From assembly GCF_015732285.1 (NCBI RefSeq), contig NZ_WIQU01000032.1:626-64625 (forward strand): a DNA stretch of 64,000 nt. Direction: 5' to 3'. Position 1 is the stretch's first letter. Each line of letters begins with the position of its first letter. The position numbers were made by a program, and so were the translations under genes. Shown one piece after another: positions 10,364-17,794 of this stretch. A model generated the notes under the pieces. It had not been told where the DNA came from. It did not search any database and saw only the letters and a list, made by a program, of their open reading frames with translations. The DNA comes from Pectinatus frisingensis (lineage in GTDB: Bacteria > Bacillota > Negativicutes > Selenomonadales > Selenomonadaceae).

Positions 10364-10417
10364 TTAATGTATGAAGTTTGCTCCCAAATTGCTCCCAGTT
10401 ACCTTTTGAACAAATTG
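10364..10417 (-). pseudogene. Possible tail of a phage-type integrase
   Basis: Between the tRNA-Ala pair and its terminator, one minus-strand frame reads VTGSNLGANFIH before a stop. The sequence holds a repeated GGGAGCAA unit. Short GSxLGAx repeats like this are common at the very C-terminus of tyrosine integrases of Firmicute elements that insert at tRNA genes. Only about 17 codons are left and a stop lies just upstream, so the assignment is tentative. Confidence 0.22.
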
Positions 10418-10448
10418 TTACCAAGTATCATAAATTCTTTATTCGTAA

Positions 10449-10524
10449 TGGTGGAGACGAAGGGAATCGAACCCTCGACCTCTTGAATGCCATTCAAGCA
10501 CTCTCCCAACTGAGCTACGTCCCC
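10449..10524 (-). tRNA. tRNA-Ala (anticodon GGC)
   Basis: The minus strand folds as a standard 76-nt cloverleaf starting GGGGACG and ending with encoded CCA. The anticodon stem CTTGA/TCAAG encloses ATGGCAT, giving anticodon GGC. The D-arm and T-arm (GGTTCGATTCC) are canonical. It is 7 nt downstream of a second tRNA-Ala and shares its promoter. Confidence 0.96.
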
Positions 10525-10531
10525 AAAACTT

Positions 10532-10607
10532 TGGTGGAGATGAAGAGGATTGAACTCTCGACCTCACGGATGCGAACCGTACGCTCTCCCAGCTGAGCTA
10601 CATCCCC
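10532..10607 (-). tRNA. tRNA-Ala (anticodon CGC)
   Basis: A 76-nt cloverleaf on the minus strand starts GGGGATG and ends CCA. The loop TTCGCAT gives anticodon CGC, for GCG codons. It is the first gene of a tandem tRNA-Ala pair. Confidence 0.95.
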
Positions 10608-10640
10608 ACATTTGTCGAAAACCTCTTGACACTGAAAAAT

Positions 10641-10669
10641 ATTATAAAACATTATGTGATTAATTGCAA
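10641..10669 (-). promoter_or_regulatory. Promoter of the tRNA-Ala pair
   Basis: On the minus strand, TTGCAA (10669-10664) and TATAAT (10646-10641) are separated by exactly 17 bp, about 35 bp upstream of the tRNA. Confidence 0.75.
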
Positions 10670-10799
10670 GTAAAATATTTGTGTATATAATATGTTGGAA
10701 AGTAATATTTTATTTTACATATTGCTATGTGTTATTATACTATTATATTATAGTAATGATAATGACTTTGTAACCTATCTGATTGGATATAATAAAAAC

Positions 10800-11753
10800 T
10801 TAAATCAGATTGTTAGCTTTTAGGACTTCTTTTATACTGTTGGAGCTTTTATATAAGGCCTCAATTTCTTCTTCAGGCATTTGGATGGCAAGGCGTTGTT
10901 CCACACCGTTTTCACCAATGATACTGGGCAGACTTAAAGCAACATCTGACAGGCCGTATTCACCGTTCAAGGGGGCGGATACAGGGGTTATACAGCGGGC
11001 ATTGAAAAATACGGACTTGGCTAGATAACAGGCACCCATTGCTATACCGGTGTTTGTCCAGCCTTTTGACTTGAGTACATCATAGGCTGTTTGTACAACT
11101 AGGTCAGCTGTTTTGGCTTTATTGAAAGGCATCTGGTGATGATAATATTTATCTAGATCAGGCAGACGTATACCGCCAATGCTGACGGTGCTCCAGGCAG
11201 GAAAAGCTGTGTTGCCGTGTTCACCAAGCATAAAACCTTGTACATCTTTGGCATTGATATTGTAATTATTGGCAATAATACGTTTGAGACGTAATGTTTC
11301 CAGTGTAGTACCTGTGCCCACGAGTTTTCCCGGAGTGTAGTCAAAACGGGTGGCAGCAAGATAGGTAGTGATGTCTAATGGATTTGTTATCATGATAAAA
11401 ATAGCGTCACGGGTGTAAGTGGTGACTTCCTGCATGATTTCACCAATAACTTTTATATTGCGTTCGGCCAGTATCAGCCTGTCTAATTTTTCATCGGGCA
11501 TGATACTTGGTCCACCGGTGCAGATTATAACATCGGCATTCTTACATTCTTCGAATCCACCCGAGCGTATGGTAATATTGGGACTGCAGGCTGCAGGTGT
11601 TGCATGAGTCATATCTAATGCTTCTCCATGTGCTTTTTTCTTATTGATGTCAATACAGACTATTTCTGCAGCTAATTCTTGTGCCACAGCCTGTGCGAGT
11701 ACGGCTGATCCTACATTACCCATACCAATAATTACTAATTTGTGCTTTCGCAA
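10800..11753 (-). CDS. L-lactate / L-2-hydroxyacid dehydrogenase
   Basis: This 317-residue protein belongs to the NAD-dependent lactate/malate dehydrogenase superfamily. It has the Rossmann motif GMGNVGSAV near residue 10 and an Asp at the end of the second strand (CIDINKK), favouring NAD over NADP. It also has ITNPLD, the helix GTGTTLETLRLKR, and the catalytic-His motif GEHGNTAFPAWS. The substrate loop reads PDEKLDR, two residues longer than in classical LDH (PGETRLD). The substrate may therefore be pyruvate or a bulkier 2-oxoacid, as in L-hydroxyisocaproate dehydrogenases. It reduces 2-oxoacids to recycle NADH in fermentation. It is monocistronic, 36 bp downstream of the MarR gene on the same strand. 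Confidence 0.85.
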   Translation of the reverse strand: MRKHKLVIIGMGNVGSAVLAQAVAQELAAEIVCIDINKKKAHGEALDMTHATPAACSPNITIRSGGFEECKNADVIICTGGPSIMPDEKLDRLILAERNIKVIGEIMQEVTTYTRDAIFIMITNPLDITTYLAATRFDYTPGKLVGTGTTLETLRLKRIIANNYNINAKDVQGFMLGEHGNTAFPAWSTVSIGGIRLPDLDKYYHHQMPFNKAKTADLVVQTAYDVLKSKGWTNTGIAMGACYLAKSVFFNARCITPVSAPLNGEYGLSDVALSLPSIIGENGVEQRLAIQMPEEEIEALYKSSNSIKEVLKANNLI

Positions 11754-11789
11754 TATGATTATCTCCTCTAAATGTAATAAAAAAGTAAA

Positions 11790-12224
11790 TTAATGTAATA
11801 TTGATATTTTACCAAATAAACGTATTAATGTCTGCAATGAATTGTCAAATTCTTTAATTTCTTCATCGCTTAGAGTCGATAATGTTGCTTCTAAGTGGGA
11901 TTTTATTTCATTTTGGTGGGCTGTTATGAAACGACGTCCTTTTATGGTTATTTTGATCCTTATACGACGGTGGTCTTTGGTGTCAAGAAATCTCTTGACA
12001 AAACCGTCTTTTTCCAAGCAATCTAATAAAGGGGATAATTGTTGTTTTATTATTGATAGTTTATGCACTATTTCGGAAAAAGTCATGCTTTTTTCATCAG
12101 CTAGAATTGCCAGAATAGCGAATTGATTAATAGGCAGCGGAGTGGCAAGACGGCGAAAGACACGGTGACGCATCAAAAAAAGTACTTCAAGAAAATCATT
12201 GGAAATTTTCTGCTTGTTAGTCAT
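11790..12224 (-). CDS. MarR-family transcriptional regulator
   Basis: This 144-residue protein has the MarR winged-helix layout: a dimerising N-terminal helix, a helix-turn-helix at about residues 50-75 (MTFSEIVHKLSIIKQQLSPLL), and a wing ending with DHRRIRIKIT. A C-terminal helical pair completes the dimer interface. It is divergent from an RND efflux operon, and a perfect 22-bp palindrome lies between the two (12296-12317). By analogy with MarR and MexR it probably represses itself and the pump, and a small lipophilic compound would relieve it. The ligand is unknown. An AAGGA motif precedes the ATG. Confidence 0.88.
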   Translation of the reverse strand: MTNKQKISNDFLEVLFLMRHRVFRRLATPLPINQFAILAILADEKSMTFSEIVHKLSIIKQQLSPLLDCLEKDGFVKRFLDTKDHRRIRIKITIKGRRFITAHQNEIKSHLEATLSTLSDEEIKEFDNSLQTLIRLFGKISILH

Positions 12225-12295
12225 TATGATATCCTTTCATTTTATTGATAAATTCTTGACTTTTCAATAAATATACTATACTATAATGTTCATTG

Positions 12296-12317
12296 ATAGT
12301 AAATATTTATTTACTAT
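12296..12317. promoter_or_regulatory. MarR-type operator palindrome
   Basis: The arms ATAGTAAATA and TATTTACTAT form a perfect 10-bp inverted repeat with a 2-bp centre. It lies between the divergent marR and efflux genes, just downstream of a TTGACT / TATAAT-rich stretch (12256-12289). Size and symmetry fit a MarR dimer site. Confidence 0.75.
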
Positions 12318-12372
12318 AGATAGCTGTGCCTTATGGAAATATTATGCAGATATTATAGAAGAGATTATAAAT

Positions 12373-12456
12373 ATGAATCATAGTTTTTCAGATGGCTTGG
12401 CTAAACGGAGGAATAAGCCGTTGTTGATACAGCAACGGTTTTGTTCAAAATTTTAA
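12373..12456 (+). CDS. Putative 27-codon leader peptide of the efflux operon
   Basis: An ATG-started frame of 27 codons ends at TAA 12454-12456, upstream of the RND adaptor gene. Its 3' half overlaps a hairpin (12415-12441) followed by TTTTG. An ORF overlapping a terminator-like hairpin is the arrangement of an attenuator. The ribosome-binding site is weak (GAAGAG), so translation is uncertain. Confidence 0.35.
   Translation: MNHSFSDGLAKRRNKPLLIQQRFCSKF
12415..12441 (+). terminator. Hairpin in the efflux-operon leader (possible attenuator)
   Basis: CCGTTG pairs with CAACGG across a 9-nt loop, extended by AAG/TTT and followed by TTTTG. The U-run is short, so termination would be partial. It sits between the putative promoter and the adaptor gene. 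Confidence 0.45.
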
Positions 12457-12494
12457 TATGGTGAGTAAAGCTGCCATATGTGGAGGTAAAGAAA

Positions 12495-13721
12495 TTGTTA
12501 TCAAAAGGCTGGTTTAAAATCATTTGCATTTTTACACTTGTATCAACGACTACTTTAATATTTTTTGGTTGTGGCGCTAAACAACAAAAACCAGCTGCAG
12601 GCGCACAGGTGAAGGCGATGGCTGCCATCCAACAGGATACGCCATTGATTTTTGAATATGCTGGTGAGGTGAAGGGAACTAATGAAGTAGCAGTTCAATC
12701 ACGTGTTTCCGGTTCGGTTGTGGACAAATATATCCACGGCGGTGAACAAGTTTCTGCCGGGCAGGCATTATATCGCATCGATGGGGGAAATTATATAAGT
12801 GCCTTGAATCAGGCAAAAGCCACGCTGGCACAGTCACAGGCACAGCTAAGTAATGCTCAGCAGGATTTATCGAGGTATACACAGCTGATAAACAGTGATG
12901 CTATTTCAGACCAGACATATACCAATCAGCAGCAGACAGTAGCTGCATATCAGGCAGTGGTTGAAGCCAATATGGCGCAGGTTAATAAAGCACAAAAAGA
13001 CTATGATGACACCATAGTGCGAGCACCGATTGATGGACGTCTCGATGTTAATGACGTGGCGACCGGAGTATATGCAACAGCAGGAAATACTACTCTGGTT
13101 ACTTTAGGAACGGTAAATCCCGTTTATGTGCAGTTTAGCATAAGTGAAAATGAATATTTGAAGTTTAACAAAATTTTCAATGGTAATTTTATCGGTAAAG
13201 AAGTGAGCCTCACTTTGAGTGATGGCAGCGATTATCCTATTACCGGCAAGATTGCTCAGATAGACCGTTCAATGGGCACTGGAACCTCAACAGGTACGTT
13301 AACTGTTAAAGCTTTATTCAATAATCCAGATACATTGTTAATGCCAGGGATGTTTGCCCGGGTGAAATTGACCGGTGAAACAGTAAAAGATGCTATACTT
13401 GTTCCGCAGCGTGCAGTACAGCAGCTTTTGAATAAATCGTTTGTAATGATTGTCGGGGACGACGGTAAGTCTGTGTCAAGAGTAGTTACATTGGGACCTA
13501 AGGTAGGTAGTTATTATATTATTCAGGATGGTATAAACCCAGGGGATAATGTTGTCGTTGAAGGTCTTACGAAATTGCGTGAAGGCGTGCCGCTTAATGT
13601 CACCACGGTGACTGCTGATCAATTAGGACTGTCCTTGACATCAGGTGATAATACCAGTGCTGATGCCGGAACAGACAACAATGCAGACAGCGATTCTTCC
13701 GGTTCCGGACAGAATCAGTGA
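12495..13721 (+). CDS. RND efflux periplasmic adaptor lipoprotein
   Basis: This protein of about 408 residues is the membrane-fusion (AcrA/MexA-type) subunit linking the inner-membrane pump to an outer-membrane channel. The signal peptide ends in a lipobox (FFGC near residue 25), so it is lipid-anchored. Next come the lipoyl half-motifs (VSGSVVDKYIHGGEQVSAGQ and, after a Gln/Ala-rich hairpin, VRAPIDGRLD), then a beta-barrel and membrane-proximal domain. The C-terminus is an acidic, Ser/Asn-rich tail. I choose the TTG at 12495 because GGAGG lies 8 nt upstream; a GTG at 12480 overlaps that site. It is 13 bp upstream of the pump gene. No TolC-like gene follows, so the channel must be encoded elsewhere. 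Confidence 0.9.
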   Translation: MLSKGWFKIICIFTLVSTTTLIFFGCGAKQQKPAAGAQVKAMAAIQQDTPLIFEYAGEVKGTNEVAVQSRVSGSVVDKYIHGGEQVSAGQALYRIDGGNYISALNQAKATLAQSQAQLSNAQQDLSRYTQLINSDAISDQTYTNQQQTVAAYQAVVEANMAQVNKAQKDYDDTIVRAPIDGRLDVNDVATGVYATAGNTTLVTLGTVNPVYVQFSISENEYLKFNKIFNGNFIGKEVSLTLSDGSDYPITGKIAQIDRSMGTGTSTGTLTVKALFNNPDTLLMPGMFARVKLTGETVKDAILVPQRAVQQLLNKSFVMIVGDDGKSVSRVVTLGPKVGSYYIIQDGINPGDNVVVEGLTKLREGVPLNVTTVTADQLGLSLTSGDNTSADAGTDNNADSDSSGSGQNQ

Positions 13722-13734
13722 GGAGTGATGTAAT

Positions 13735-16700
13735 TTGGCAAGATTCTTTATTAACAGGCCGATTTTTGCCATCGTTGTATCGCTTATAATAGTGCTGGTG
13801 GGCCTTATTTCGATGTTTAGTCTGCCGGTGGCGCAGTATCCGCAGATATCACCACCGACGATACGTGTCAGTGCTACGTATAATGGGGCGAGTGCCAGTA
13901 TCATTAATGAAACGGTGGCCCAGATAATTGAAGAACAGGTCAATGGTGTTGATGGCATGGACTATATGTCATCGACGTCAAGCGACACTGGTGCATATAG
14001 CCTGCAGGTAATTTTTAAATTAGGCACTGATGGCGATATAGATTCAGTAAAAGTGCAAAATAAGGTTGCCGCAGCCAATGCCAGCTTACCAAGTGATGTG
14101 CAGACAAACGGTGTCACGACGACAAAAGCGTCTACCGATATGGCAATGATATTTGCATTGTACTCACCGGATGGAAAATATGACAGGACTTTTTTGAAAA
14201 CATATGCTGATGCTTATTTAATAGATAAAATCAAACGTGTGCATGGCGTTGGGGATTTAACTGTATGGGGTCCTGACTACTCAATGCGGGTTTGGGTAAA
14301 TCCGGCAAAATTAGCTGAACTGGGCATGACAGTATCTGATGTCGTAACGGCTATTAAAGAACAAAATCAACAGGCTCCGGCAGGTAATATCGGTGGTGCA
14401 CCGTCACCGCAGAATCAGGAAACTCAATACACCGGTAAGGTCAAAGGTCGGCTTAGTGATGTCAATGACTTTAAAAATGTGATAATACGGACCAATAAAG
14501 ATGGTTCATTGGTAAAACTAAGTGACGTGGCTCGTATAGAAACAGGGCCGAAGGATAATAGTGTTACCAGTAAATTTGATGGGACCAATGGTGTCGGTAT
14601 GGCTGTTCAGCTTACCAACGATGCTAATGCAATGACGACAGTCGCTGAAGTAAAGAAAATTTTGGCGGAATCGGCAATTGATTTTCCACCGGGCATGGAA
14701 TATAAAACAGTAGTCGACAATACTAATTACATTCATGAGTCAATCGTTGAAGTGGCAAAAACGTTTGCGGAAGCATTGATTTTAGTTATGGCAATTATGT
14801 ATTTATTTCTGCAGAGCTGGCGGGCAACATTGATTCCAATGCTGGCCGTTCCGGTATCGCTGATTGGTACATTTGCCACATTTGTTGTGATGGATTTTTC
14901 GATAAATACGCTGACATTGTTTGCTATGGTGCTGGCCATTGGTCTGGTTGTCGATGATGCTATAGTCGTTATAGAAAACGTCGAGCGGCATATCAGTGAA
15001 GATAAACTGGGAGCAAAAGAGGCAACCCAGCGGGCAATGGATGAAGTATCCGGCCCGGTAGTAGCAATAGCATTTACACTGGCATCGGTATTTGTCCCGG
15101 TAGCTTTTTTAAGTGGGATGACGGGGATATTATATCGCCAGTTTGCATTGACTATAGCATTTTCGATGGGCTTGTCGGCTTTCATAGCACTTTCCCTGAC
15201 ACCGGCTTTATGCGGCATGCTTTTAAAACCACATGATGATAATGCTAAACCAAGCAGACTGACAAGGTTTTTCAATGCATTCAATAATTGGTTTGAAAAA
15301 GTTACCCGTGGCTACGTGAAAAAGGTTGGGTTGTTTATTGGTAAGGCCAAATTTTGTCTGATATTTTTAGTTATTATTATTGGGCTTATGGGCTGGCTGT
15401 TCAAGACGCTGCCATCAACCTTTGTACCTGATGAAGATCAGGGGTTCTTTATAGCCTCGATAAATTTACCGGAAGGTACATCGCTTAATCAGACACAGAA
15501 AACGGTTGATGATTATGCGGATCAGTTGCAAAAAATTCCTGGAGTGGCAGACGTAATGGATGTAACCGGGTTTGATATATTGACAAGTTCAACAAAATCG
15601 AGCGGTGGCGTTGTATTTGTCGGACTTAAACCTTGGGATGAAAGAAAAACACCTCAGACGCAGATTAATGCAGAAATAGGGAATGCTTTTAAACTGGGAA
15701 TGGGATTTCCGCAGGCCTCTATTATTGCGTTGAATCCACCGGCCTTGCCTGGTCTGGGCGCATTCGGCGGGTTTAATATGCAGCTGGAAGATATGAGCGG
15801 GCATACTGATGAAGAATTGAATGAAATTGCCCAGAAAATAACAGCGGCAGCTAATCAGCGGCCTGAACTGCAGAGTGTTTATACGACTTTCCAGATAAAT
15901 ACGCCAAATTATCAATTTGATATTGACCGTGAAAAAGTTAAAAAATTAGGAGTAAGTCTTGATGATGTGTTTAATGCATTGCAAATTAACTTTGGTGGGT
16001 ATCCGGTCAATGACTTTAATAAATTTGGCAAGACCTATAAAGTTATGCTCCAGGCTGATACGAGTTTTCGTGGTGAAGTGGATTCAACACGGTTTATTTT
16101 CGTAAAAAGTTCCTCAGGACAGCTTATTCCGCTTAATACACTGCTTAAACCCAAATTGGAATCAGCACCTACTACAGTAACACGTTTCAATGCGGCTAAG
16201 AGTATAACCATACAAGGAAATTCAAAACCTGGCTACAGTTCAGGACAGGCAATGACAGCTATTCAAGAAGTAACGAAACAAATCGCTCCGTCTGGATTTG
16301 AAACAGAATGGTCCGGGCAAAGCCGTGAAGAACAAAAAGCAGGCAGCAGTACGGTTCAGGTCATGATACTGGCACTTGTATTTGTATTTTTGTGCTTGGC
16401 AGCTTTATATGAAAGCTGGAGCGTTCCATATGCGGTGCTTTTGTCTGTTCCGTCAGGAATATTCGGGGCATTGCTGTCAGGGATGCTGTTGAATCAGCAA
16501 AATAGTATCTACATGCAGATAGGCATTATAATGCTGATTGGACTGTCAGCAAAAAATGCAATATTGATTATTGAATTTGCCAAAGTCAGGGTTGACAGAG
16601 GCATGCCGGTGATAAAGGCAGCCATGGAGGCCGCGCAGCTTCGACTGCGGCCAATATTGATGACATCATTGGCGTTCATCATCGGTTGTCTGCCACTGGC

Positions 16701-16890
16701 AGTGGCAAGCGGTGCCGGGGCAGCTGCCCGTAATAACATGGGGATTGCTGTTGTCGGTGGGATGTTTATTGCCACGACCTTTGGTATATTTCTCATACCG
16801 GTAATGTTTGTAGTAGTTGAGAAGGTAGCTGCCTTCTTTACGAAAAAACATGAAAGTCATAAAAAGAAAAATCCGGATGAATACATGTAA
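13735..16890 (+). CDS. RND multidrug efflux pump, HAE1 (AcrB-like) family
   Basis: This 1051-residue inner-membrane proton antiporter has the full HAE1 length, with two repeats of six helices and large periplasmic loops. The proton-relay acidic pair is in TM4 (LVVDDAIVVIENVERH), and the matching Lys is in TM10 (SAKNAILIIEFAK). It begins ARFFINRPIFA, the usual AcrB N-terminus, from a TTG preceded by GAGGAG. It exports hydrophobic drugs, detergents or bile-like compounds with the adaptor upstream. A strong terminator follows. The drug spectrum cannot be told from sequence. Confidence 0.95.
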   Translation: MARFFINRPIFAIVVSLIIVLVGLISMFSLPVAQYPQISPPTIRVSATYNGASASIINETVAQIIEEQVNGVDGMDYMSSTSSDTGAYSLQVIFKLGTDGDIDSVKVQNKVAAANASLPSDVQTNGVTTTKASTDMAMIFALYSPDGKYDRTFLKTYADAYLIDKIKRVHGVGDLTVWGPDYSMRVWVNPAKLAELGMTVSDVVTAIKEQNQQAPAGNIGGAPSPQNQETQYTGKVKGRLSDVNDFKNVIIRTNKDGSLVKLSDVARIETGPKDNSVTSKFDGTNGVGMAVQLTNDANAMTTVAEVKKILAESAIDFPPGMEYKTVVDNTNYIHESIVEVAKTFAEALILVMAIMYLFLQSWRATLIPMLAVPVSLIGTFATFVVMDFSINTLTLFAMVLAIGLVVDDAIVVIENVERHISEDKLGAKEATQRAMDEVSGPVVAIAFTLASVFVPVAFLSGMTGILYRQFALTIAFSMGLSAFIALSLTPALCGMLLKPHDDNAKPSRLTRFFNAFNNWFEKVTRGYVKKVGLFIGKAKFCLIFLVIIIGLMGWLFKTLPSTFVPDEDQGFFIASINLPEGTSLNQTQKTVDDYADQLQKIPGVADVMDVTGFDILTSSTKSSGGVVFVGLKPWDERKTPQTQINAEIGNAFKLGMGFPQASIIALNPPALPGLGAFGGFNMQLEDMSGHTDEELNEIAQKITAAANQRPELQSVYTTFQINTPNYQFDIDREKVKKLGVSLDDVFNALQINFGGYPVNDFNKFGKTYKVMLQADTSFRGEVDSTRFIFVKSSSGQLIPLNTLLKPKLESAPTTVTRFNAAKSITIQGNSKPGYSSGQAMTAIQEVTKQIAPSGFETEWSGQSREEQKAGSSTVQVMILALVFVFLCLAALYESWSVPYAVLLSVPSGIFGALLSGMLLNQQNSIYMQIGIIMLIGLSAKNAILIIEFAKVRVDRGMPVIKAAMEAAQLRLRPILMTSLAFIIGCLPLAVASGAGAAARNNMGIAVVGGMFIATTFGIFLIPVMFVVVEKVAAFFTKKHESHKKKNPDEYM

Positions 16891-16904
16891 GCCGTAATAC
16901 AAAA

Positions 16905-16936
16905 ATATAGGGATGCTGTGGCGTCCCTATATTTTT
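16905..16936 (+). terminator. Terminator of the RND efflux operon
   Basis: The arms ATATAGGGA and TCCCTATAT are followed directly by six T residues, 15 bp after the pump stop codon. Confidence 0.92.
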
Positions 16937-16983
16937 TCGCGTAAATAAGCTATAATAAAGAAATGTGATAGGAGGGAACAATA

Positions 16984-17601
16984 ATGAAGATAATAAATAT
17001 GATGAAAATAGTTGCCGGTATTTTCCTTGTTTCAATAGTTTCGGGAATGGCTTTACCTGCACAGGCACTGGCTTATACCTACGTAAGTAAGGAATATGGC
17101 TATAGCATAGAATGTCCTGAAAAACCATTGGGTGTTATTCCTTTGGTAGATCCTGAACAAAAAGGCGAAGTGCTAGTATTTAAAAATGAGGGTTATAATA
17201 TTTTAAAGGGATGGATAATTGCCACAAATGCTTTTGATACCAATCAAGTTCCTGATTTTGATAAAATGACAGCTGAGGATTCGCAAAAATATAAAGATAG
17301 GTTGAAGGAAAATAGAGGCTATCAGATAGTCGAATTTATTTCATTGCATGGACATAAAGTATTGTATGCTGTGGGAGCACCAGATGTATATGTGGACTCT
17401 AATAAAAACGATAAGACTGATATAAAACAGCAAACCAGTCAGCGTATAGAAACATACATTCCAGGCAAAAAAACAAATTATGTTATTGTGTTTTTCCAGT
17501 CAGGGGAAATGAGTAAGCAAGATATAACTGATTATCAAAACGGATTACTGTCTTTTAAGGAAACTGCTGACGTAAAAGCGGTGACTGATGCTGATAAATA
17601 G
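16984..17601 (+). CDS. Secreted protein of unknown function
   Basis: This 205-residue protein has a clear signal peptide (hydrophobic core VAGIFLVSIVSGMALPAQA, likely cleaved after AQALA). The mature part begins with a YVSKEYGYSIECP segment, as in small periplasmic proteins that resemble PsbP/DUF1795-type folds, but I cannot assign a family. It has a GGAGG site 7 nt before the ATG and an upstream TATAAT. It is monocistronic, with a large hairpin terminator downstream. Placement in the periplasm or cell envelope is the only supportable statement. Confidence 0.75.
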   Translation: MKIINMMKIVAGIFLVSIVSGMALPAQALAYTYVSKEYGYSIECPEKPLGVIPLVDPEQKGEVLVFKNEGYNILKGWIIATNAFDTNQVPDFDKMTAEDSQKYKDRLKENRGYQIVEFISLHGHKVLYAVGAPDVYVDSNKNDKTDIKQQTSQRIETYIPGKKTNYVIVFFQSGEMSKQDITDYQNGLLSFKETADVKAVTDADK

Positions 17602-17622
17602 TTAAATGCGTTTTAAAATTTG

Positions 17623-17695
17623 AAACAGCAATATAGGAATTGATACATGTGCGTATGACAACAGCTGGTATAATTCCGTATATTGCTGTTTTTTG
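17623..17695 (+). terminator. Large hairpin terminator
   Basis: AACAGCAATATAGGAATT pairs imperfectly with AATTCCGTATATTGCTGTT across a loop of about 30 nt, and six T residues follow. It ends the 16984 transcript. The arm length is unusual for a simple terminator. Confidence 0.7.
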
Positions 17696-17715
17696 CAAAT
17701 TTATATAATATTTAG

Positions 17716-17769
17716 TTGTAGACTAACAAAATGGATGCTATAATATTTCATATGAACAAGTATTCATAT
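17716..17769 (+). promoter_or_regulatory. Promoter with ArsR/SmtB-type metal operator
   Basis: TTGTAG (17716-17721) and TATAAT (17739-17744) are 17 bp apart. Immediately downstream, 17750-17769 reads ATATGAAC-AAGT-ATTCATAT, the imperfect 12-2-12-type palindrome bound by CadC/CzrA/SmtB repressors. A metal-free repressor there would block the start site of the metal ATPase gene. Confidence 0.75.
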
Positions 17770-17794
17770 AATAATATATAACGGGGCGATCAAT

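Noticed and set aside
10378-10596. 72-codon plus-strand ORF across the tRNA-Ala genes
   Set aside because: It reads through two tRNA genes on the opposite strand and is a well-known annotation artefact.
14733-15284. 183-codon minus-strand ORF inside the RND pump gene
   Set aside because: It is antisense to an intact AcrB-like gene; its low-complexity Ser/Thr/Ala composition is that of a shadow frame.
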